A DNA stretch of 64,000 nt. It comes from Alitta virens. Taxonomy: Eukaryota > Annelida > Polychaeta > Phyllodocida > Nereididae. A program made the translations under genes and the position numbers. A model generated the notes under the pieces. It made no database searches. It had not been told where the DNA came from and was given only the letters and a program-made list of their open reading frames with translations. Shown here in pieces: positions 57,246 to 64,000 of the stretch; the first letter of the stretch is position 1; each line of letters starts with the position of its first letter. The DNA lies in NCBI GenBank assembly GCA_932294295.1, contig OW028576.1, positions 22,203,227 to 22,267,226 on the forward strand. Direction: 5' to 3'.

Positions 57246-58160
57246 AAAGTCAGTATGACCCCCCTCTTTATTTTATTTTTATTTTTTGAGTGGTGACCAG
57301 TAAGTGACCAGCAACTAATAATATTATGTACTTTTCAGTTCAGTTCAATATCTACCAAGACATGTAATTTGCCAGAATATTTCATCATTTCAGCCATCAA
57401 CTTTCACTGCTGCTTTCTGGATATTTACTTCTAATATTTTAAACAACATGTGCGGCTTTCAAGAATATACTTTAAAGTGATTTTATCACAGTAGGGTGCG
57501 ACACTTACTGTGTAACTACGCCATTTCTTACTTCATATGATGTCTTTTGCTATAAATACATGCATCCAGGTTTCATAAAATATACAAACAGTGTATCTAA
57601 GTACAGTTAAATATTGCCATTAAACAGACTTTAAATTGCAAATTTACTGGTATAAAATAGGTAGATAAGTAATTACTGCCGCCTAAATGGGAAATCCCCA
57701 ATGAGAAAAGGAAAAAACTGCAGACCATGCAGACAGCCGATGGGAAGCGCAAAAACAATTGCATTGGCTGAATAATCATGGGGCTCTCAGATCAAGAGTA
57801 CGGCCATGAGAATTTTTGATTTTTGTGACTTTGTACAAAAGTATTCAACAGCGAGATACAGGACAGAGCAAAATATGTTAATATCAAGGCACAGGTGTGT
57901 TTTCAACAAAAAGGAATATATATTTTCTATTAAACACTGTGTAAACTGTAAAATAAAGGGTACTCTTGATACAGATTTAAAAAAAAAATGAATGGACACG
58001 TCTAGACTACAAATCTACCCTGAGAATCAATCACATTACGATCAATAGAAATTTAGACTGATCTACACCTCCCAAAGATAGCTCTAATGATTAGAAATAT
58101 AACTCTCAGACAGGATACCAAATTGGGTGACGACAGCCATGTTGGCTTGATGTTGGCACA
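57246..58160. other. No recognisable gene
   Basis: AT-rich; a fragment with GATGTTGGCACAAT near 58105-58160 recalls the MITE at 38.5 kb. A CAGA/GATA microsatellite follows at 58163-58245. Confidence 0.4.
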
Positions 58161-58245
58161 ATAGACAGACAGTCAGACAGCTAGACAGCCAGATAGACAG
58201 ACAGACAAACATATATATATAAATAGATTGATAGATAGATTTTGC

Positions 58246-60724
58246 AGTATGCATTTGATATCAGGCTCCAACGTTGTTTAATTTCCACCAAAATGTTTAA
58301 CTTTACATGGCAATTTAACAAGTATACAAAGAAAAACAAGGAAAAACAATATATATAATATATAAACATATATAAGTGTAAATTTCTGGGAAAGGGGAGA
58401 CTTCCTGAAGACATGTACTCTCGCTTTATTGTGATCACTTACAAAATGAATGATGTAAACTATAATTGGGGGTATTAAACGTTCATTCTTGTTACCAGTT
58501 CGTTACATGCAAACTTAGTGCAATACGAGTTATTAAACGAGCTTATTATCTGCATGACATGACAGCTTAGTTATTTACATGCAATTAACATGTCAAGAAT
58601 GACATGCCACTGTAACATGATCCAGCATACCCAAGGTAACATGTAGACCACTTGTCTGCAAGGCAATTTGCAAGAGGATATTTAGATATAAATCATTCAT
58701 TCTTACCGTCTTGCTTACCATTTAATCTAAATATATTACCCTACCTCACCCGCAGTTGGCCTAGTTTGTGTGATGCCTGTATAGCTGGACCTAAGTCAGA
58801 GGCATTTTGTAGGAAGTAATAGTTAGTAAGTAAGGAAGAGAGTCATGAAGTAAGAAAGTAAGGAAGGAAGGTACCATGTTTACAACATGTTGATAAAATA
58901 GTAATTGTCAGCCTAAATGTATATAACATTATTGAGATGTTGCTCAATAAATTAATGATTCTTATTCATGGATTCAAATTCATAACCTTTAGATGAGCTA
59001 GAATACTAGAGAAATATATTTGGTGGTGTCTTATAAGCCACTGCGTAGACCTTCAATCCAAGACACCATTAAATCTACACCAATACACCACACTCACACA
59101 AGCATCTCATGCAGCTCCTGCTGCTGCTACAAAATCGACTCGTAGCCATCTATGGTGCGCTTTGAGAAGTATCAGACTCCACCCATTTTAGGTTTTAGCC
59201 GCAACTCAGCCAGCCAAGTAGCCAGTCAGCTCCAAGCTTGGCTAGAGGAACTGTGGCTCATATTGTAAGCAGCTATAACACTTAGATGGGCCATACAGCT
59301 CTTGTGTGTGAAAAACTACAATTGAAATGTAGAATCGTCGTATAAACAGCAGATTTGCCAGATTTAATGATCAGATATTGGCAAATTTCAAGGCTGCAAA
59401 AGATACATGCTTATTTGGGAATGTGGATATACTGCAGCAGCTAAAATCACAGTAAGTTCGCATTTTCAGTTTATTGTTAAGTATAAACGCTGCATATTAC
59501 ATTGTATAATAGTCTAAGTAAGATGTAGTAATCTAAGTATTCCGTTTATTGGCCTATCAGATTGTTCGTTTATTTTTTTAGGAATTCGAAAAAAAGGTTA
59601 TATCATATGCAAAGTATACCTAACAGATGAAGAATTCTTCACAGATTCCAGAATTCAAATGTTACTAAATTAAATCTTTAATATAAATGTTATATGGCAT
59701 TTTAATTGGTAAATCTTATACATAAATGGGAATATCACGATAGAATAGTTTACTCGATTCAGTGACTGAAGCACAATCGAAATATGCATAGACTACAAGC
59801 CATATCATCTCATCATTACGTCTGTGTCTAGCACTAGTGAGTTTAAATTAACATAGTATACACTAGGCACATAAATATATCTCTCTTAAAGTTAAATTAT
59901 ATACAAGATGTTCACCATTTAAACTAGTTTATCACATCGAACCTGCCATATATTATGTCAATATTCCATCCGTGACTCAGTGCATAATCAGTCAGTCAGT
60001 CCAGCAGGCAATGTATTTTGATGCCTAGTTAATAATCATAACTAAACCACATAATTCAGTTATCTCTGAAGTTTTTTGAACCTCGGCATTAATGATGATC
60101 TTAATTTGTATGTGAAGTATAATATTTATATTATAAATGTTATTCAAGGACATGATGTAGAACCCCAAACTTAGATCAATTCACTATTAAAACCACCCAA
60201 CAATTTAAGGCAATGAAATGAAATTCTGTTGTACTATTCATGATTACAATTAATGTGAGCTAAACTCAAATTCTGAATGGAATTTAACAAACTACGATTT
60301 TACTGAAAAACTGTGATAATCTACTCAAAAAAGAATCTAATATTCCCGCAGTTTAAGAAAGCATTTTATAAAGACTCTTTAAAGTATAAAAACCATACTC
60401 TTTAAGTGTCTGTTTTTTCATCTTAGAATACAGTCAAATAGGCTTCTTTTCCAAAATTACGTCGTTTATCTAAATAATATATTAACACTGTCTGCTTTAT
60501 AGTACAATGTCTCTTTTAAGATAATACTAACACTACTACTAGAACAAATTCATTAAATAAAGCTCATTACCACAGAGCATGACCATTGTGTTGGTATTGC
60601 AATGGCCTGCACCTCTGTCAGTTGTCCCTCCCTTTTGTCTCTCTGTCTGTCTGTCAACCACACTTATAGACATGATAACTTCAGGTCTATTGATGCTAAG
60701 CTCGTGGAACAACATGTAATATAC
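58246..60724. other. No recognisable gene
   Basis: Several short simple repeats (AAGT-type near 58820-58870) and AT-rich unique sequence; no frame with a known signature. Confidence 0.45.
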
Positions 60725-60899
60725 TGTAAGGTCCCTCTGATTGACTCAGACCAAGAGCAAGAGTTTAAGTTTCACATATTTATTCCTCCTGTCCCAATGT
60801 CACATACGTCCTATCTGCCCAATAGGCTAAACCTTACTATAGACCTTACTCAGAGCACAACGCCCTGCTTAACACCAGCAGCCCCTATCACGTGATACC
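60725..60899 (-). repeat. 3' LTR of element B
   Basis: Same 175 bp unit. The shared interior includes GATTGACTCAGA and ACGCCCTGCTTAACACCAGC on the plus strand. Confidence 0.9.
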
Positions 60900-61859
60900 C
60901 ACGCCATGGCAGTGGAAATACCCCACATTCTAGGTCAACGGCTACTTGCATTGAAACACAGCAGGGGGCAGGTCATCACATCACATCCTCCCGATGAGAA
61001 GGCATGTCCTCATGCCTTCAGACAAGCAATGGAGACCTTAAGTGCACCCAATACCTGGAGTTAATATAACTTCAACTTTAAAGTATTCATAAAACTCCCA
61101 TACCTTAAAAATCTATCAAATCTAACAGTATGGAGGACGTGTGACTGGCGATCAGGAACACATATAATAAACAAACATTCAAATTACAATGAACGTTCAC
61201 TAAATTGTGTATAAGCCCCTCCAGGGGCGTATTCCAATTGATAGTTCCATGGTAAGTGAAAAGAACACCCAAGTGTCTATTTGTCACATCCGTCCTTGAC
61301 CAATGTTGCAGATGGGGGGCTATCTGGGTTGTCATCATGTTTTCCGCGACAGGAGACTGGGGAGGCCCCAGGTTCAGCCAGCTGGAGAACCTAGTTCAGG
61401 GGGCCTCTCTCCTTGCACATCTCCTCCGTGGGCAGCCTCTGGACCTCCTGGAGAAAAGGGCATCCACCTGGCACTCTGCTCCAGCACTTCCTGGCAGCCT
61501 TGAACATGCTTGGCCACTTCTATATATATTCACATACAAATATAAGAGACCAGTTCACTCCTTTCTATCACTTCGCGAATTACACAGCCTTTAAAGGAAA
61601 CAACTTTACTGCAATAAATTAATATGACAGCAATGAGAGGGCGCCCTGTTTCCTAAAAATACTGCAGTCCTACTTTTTACTCAAAGTACCATCTTATTTT
61701 AACAAAAAATTGACGAATTGGGGTTATAATCGCACCCCACATTGTGACCATATCACTCTGGAGGCTGCCTATGCCTGGTTGAGACAAAAGAAACAGCCTC
61801 AGGATCCAATGATAAGTGCTTGAACTTTGGATTCTGTCCCCTCTAGCTTTCCATTGCTA

Positions 61860-62239
61860 GCAGGGGCTCCATCCTCTCACACCACGTGGCCTGCGGACTC
61901 CTCAACCCCTTCCAGCTCCACGTGGCCTGTGGGGACCACATTTGGCTCCCCAGCATCAGGAAGCATGGCCTGTGGCATTCCGCACCTCAGCGTCAGGGGC
62001 GGATTCTTCACAGCCAGGCGAGGGGGCCGCCTGGTCACCACCACTATACAGTGAAGGGTCAGTGTAAGGGTCACTTTCCAGAGGCTGGGGACTCAATTTC
62101 GTAATTGACCTCCCCTATCCTACGCACCACCCTATAAGGACCCCAAAAATATGTCATCCTTCTCATCCCTATTGCCCTCTGAGGTCCCAGTGTCAAGGGA
62201 CTCATCAGAAGTGGGAAAAAGGTGTGGTCACAGCAACGA
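61860..62239 (-). pseudogene. Integrase C-terminal fragment fused behind gag in element B
   Basis: A frame on the minus strand (62280-62071) reads FWGPYRVVRRIGEVNYEIES, the small beta-barrel end of Gypsy integrase ('GPY...' motif). A Pro-rich tail follows. The direct passage from gag to this point marks a deletion of nearly all of pol. Confidence 0.75.
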
Positions 62240-63364
62240 TCATTGCTGTACTCCATCCCCACCTCGGCCTGCCAAGACATCCTGCATAAGGGAATAGAAA
62301 ATTTCTCTCACCCGGGCTTCGGTGACTGGGGCCTCAGACGGGGGTCCAGTCACCTGGGGAAGAGGGAATGGCTTGGGCTCATCTGCTTGCACCATGGCCA
62401 CAGCCCATGGGGGCCCAATGTCGGGCTTATGGGGCTTGGCAGCTTGGTAAGCAGATTCATACGGAGTGGCCAGGTCAATGGCATCCTGAAGTGTGGCTGG
62501 TTTAAGGACCCCCAACCAAAACCTCAGATCTGTGGACCCAGAGGTATCCATGAACCTCTCTTTTGCAAACCTCTCTTGTTCCTTCCCAGTGAACACAGGA
62601 TTGGCCTTACGAGACAGGTCTAACAGGAACAGGCCATATGACTCCAAATCCATATCTGGGCCCCTCCTAGCATTCAACCACTTATTTCTATAAGCATCAA
62701 GGTCCCTAGAACAGAGACCTTAATTGGTCTACCATCCGGCTCCATGATTTTTCGTAGGGCAAGGACACCATTTTCAAACGGGCTGGACCATCTATGCTGG
62801 TCCACATATGAAAGCAACGTTCCTCATCAGTCCACTCATTAAAGTCAGCCACCCTCCCAAACTCCAACATATAATCAGTAAAAGCAACTCCCTGACCATC
62901 ATACAAAGGAGGAAGGGCCTCTCGACGTCTCCTACGCCTTCTGGGGCACGAGCACTTGGGGCAGCATTGCCAGCCATTACGGCTCCAGCGGCTCCGCTTG
63001 CACCTATTGGCTCTCTCTCAATTCTAGTCCTATATTCAGGGGAGGATGGGGGAGTGGATGCTGAGGAGTCATCAGATGACTCCTTGTCAGTTAAATCTAA
63101 CACTCTTCGTTCACTACTAGCCCGTGGCCTAACCTGGGACTTCGTTTTCTTACAAGGGCCCTTGTTATAGGAGGGCCCTGGCAGAGGTGAGTCCCTATTA
63201 CGGTCAGCCCCTATATCAGATATTCTGGGAGTGGCCTCCCCAGCCACCATGCTGCCTGACTGGGAGCCATGTGGGGTGTCAGTCAGCTGGCCAGCCATGA
63301 GGCTGTCAACTGGCTGATGCAACACCCTATTAGGCCTGGGTCTTAAACTCGAAGTACCTGGCAT
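62240..63364 (-). pseudogene. gag of element B, frameshifted
   Basis: Starting at an ATG at 63364 (MPGTSSLRPRPNRV), the N-terminal part is Ser/Pro-rich and low complexity, with an acidic DLTDKESSDDSSAS stretch. The frame then shifts near 62920 to a segment with FNEWTDEERCFHMWTSIDGP and WSRMVDQLRSLF, which is the capsid-like retrotransposon gag pattern (hydrophobic helices before a 'L...F' end). It shifts again near 62715 to a segment with GPDMDLESYGLFLLDLSRKA. No zinc knuckle or protease was found before the stop at 62240. Confidence 0.75.
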
Positions 63365-63633
63365 CTTTTCAACCAGACAAATTTCAAACAAGACAAACAA
63401 GAAATTGTCAAAAATACCAAAAATGTGACTAAGTCAGAGCCACTGTAACAATTAACATCTAAGAAAGTGAAACCAGTTATCGGCCTCCACTGCAGTGAGT
63501 AATGCAGGAGGAATTCCTTTGTGTATTCCTATGTGCCAAAGTCAGTGTCAAAGATAATCCTTATGTCAAAGATAATCCTTTCTCAATGCGAGGTTAATCC
63601 TTGTAGCACGCAGCTCTCATTGGACTGAGTCAA

Positions 63634-63651
63634 GTCCCACATCGGGCGCCA
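63634..63651 (-). other. Primer-binding site, tRNA-Lys type
   Basis: On the minus strand TGGCGCCCGATGTGGGAC, two to three bases after the 5' LTR. TGGCGCCC is the hallmark of lysine-tRNA primers. Confidence 0.8.
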
Positions 63652-63653
63652 TT

Positions 63654-63828
63654 TGTAAGCTCCCTCTGATTGACTCAGACAAAGAGCAAGAGTTTAAGTT
63701 TCACATATTTATTCCTCCTCTCCCAATGTCACATACGTCCTATCTGCCCAATAGGCTAGACCTTACTATAGACCTTACTCAGAGCACAACGCCCTGCTTA
63801 ACACCAGCAGCCCCTTTCACGTGATACA
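63654..63828 (-). repeat. 5' LTR of element B
   Basis: Minus strand TGTATCACGTG...TTACA. It differs from the other LTR at only a few positions, which suggests a fairly recent insertion. Confidence 0.9.
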
Positions 63829-64000
63829 CAAAATATGGTCGACTCTAGACAGCTATAACTGGCTAAAGCCAGTTGCTTCTGTCTACTCCTAGCTTATAAT
63901 GAGCTTACACTTACCACCACTGAAAAAATATAAACCTTGGTAAATTTAGGAAATGTATCTAACATATCATTAATATGTATGTGCAAAAGACAAGTATCTT

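Larger units (their letters stand above)
60725..63828 (-). mobile_element. Ty3/Gypsy-like LTR element B, internal-deletion derivative
   Basis: Two direct 175 bp LTRs (60725-60899 and 63654-63828) bound a 2.75 kb interior. The minus-strand order is 5' LTR, Lys-type primer-binding site, gag, then the C-terminal end of integrase; protease, reverse transcriptase and RNase H are absent. No clear target duplication is visible. It could move only with help from a complete relative. Confidence 0.85.

Overview
The window reads as nuclear DNA of a multicellular animal, most likely an aquatic invertebrate. It is AT-rich and gene-poor, with spliceosomal GT-AG introns, TATA boxes, tRNA-derived SINEs, LINE, DIRS-like and Ty3/Gypsy relics, Harbinger transposons and many tetranucleotide microsatellites. 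I cannot name the phylum from the sequence. No complete conventional host gene is evident; almost everything recognisable is mobile DNA or its debris.

Layout. 0-5 kb: a truncated non-autonomous Harbinger copy (347-860) and a LINE reverse-transcriptase relic (about 3518-4200, minus). 7.5 kb: a LINE 3' end. 8-10.5 kb: a repeat family rich in the motif AAGGAGAACTGGGCC, with a 1.3 kb inverted-repeat-bounded element. 12.8-16 kb: a complete 339 bp Harbinger MITE with TCA duplications, a tyrosine-recombinase retroelement relic and a second larger Harbinger derivative. 17-20 kb: a 2.7 kb near-palindromic element set between two TATC microsatellites. 21-27 kb: SINEs, a 100-bp-period minisatellite and a small foldback.

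27.35-33.28 kb is the most interesting unit. It is a 5.9 kb element with inverted repeats of about 150 bp, flanked by TA, and carries one minus-strand gene. The gene has a convincing phase-matched intron and a single in-frame TGA. Its product of about 1500 residues has two C-x2-C...H-x2-C modules, a long central conserved region, a FEN1/asteroid-like PIN nuclease and a C-terminal cysteine cluster. I recall related proteins as multicopy 'uncharacterized' proteins in invertebrate proteomes, but no alignment was possible.

33.3-45 kb: SINEs, small MITEs, a promoter-like patch with an RFX X-box (36.5-36.7 kb), one candidate exon (39.77 kb) and a 1.46 kb element with nuclear-receptor-like half-sites. 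45.4-53.6 kb: a 5'-truncated Ty3/Gypsy element whose RNase H region was split by a 4.76 kb, apparently intact PIF/Harbinger transposon. That transposon has a plus-strand MADF-like gene and a convergent minus-strand DDE transposase, both with TATA boxes, and is the plausible autonomous partner of the MITEs at 0.3, 12.8 and 15.2 kb. 55.1-55.7 kb: a 20-bp tandem repeat and a CpG-bearing promoter-like stretch leading into a possible first exon. 57.0-57.2 kb: a LINE ORF1 zinc-knuckle relic. 60.7-63.8 kb: a minus-strand Gypsy deletion derivative with matching 175 bp LTRs and a Lys-type primer-binding site, whose gag is fused directly to the end of integrase.
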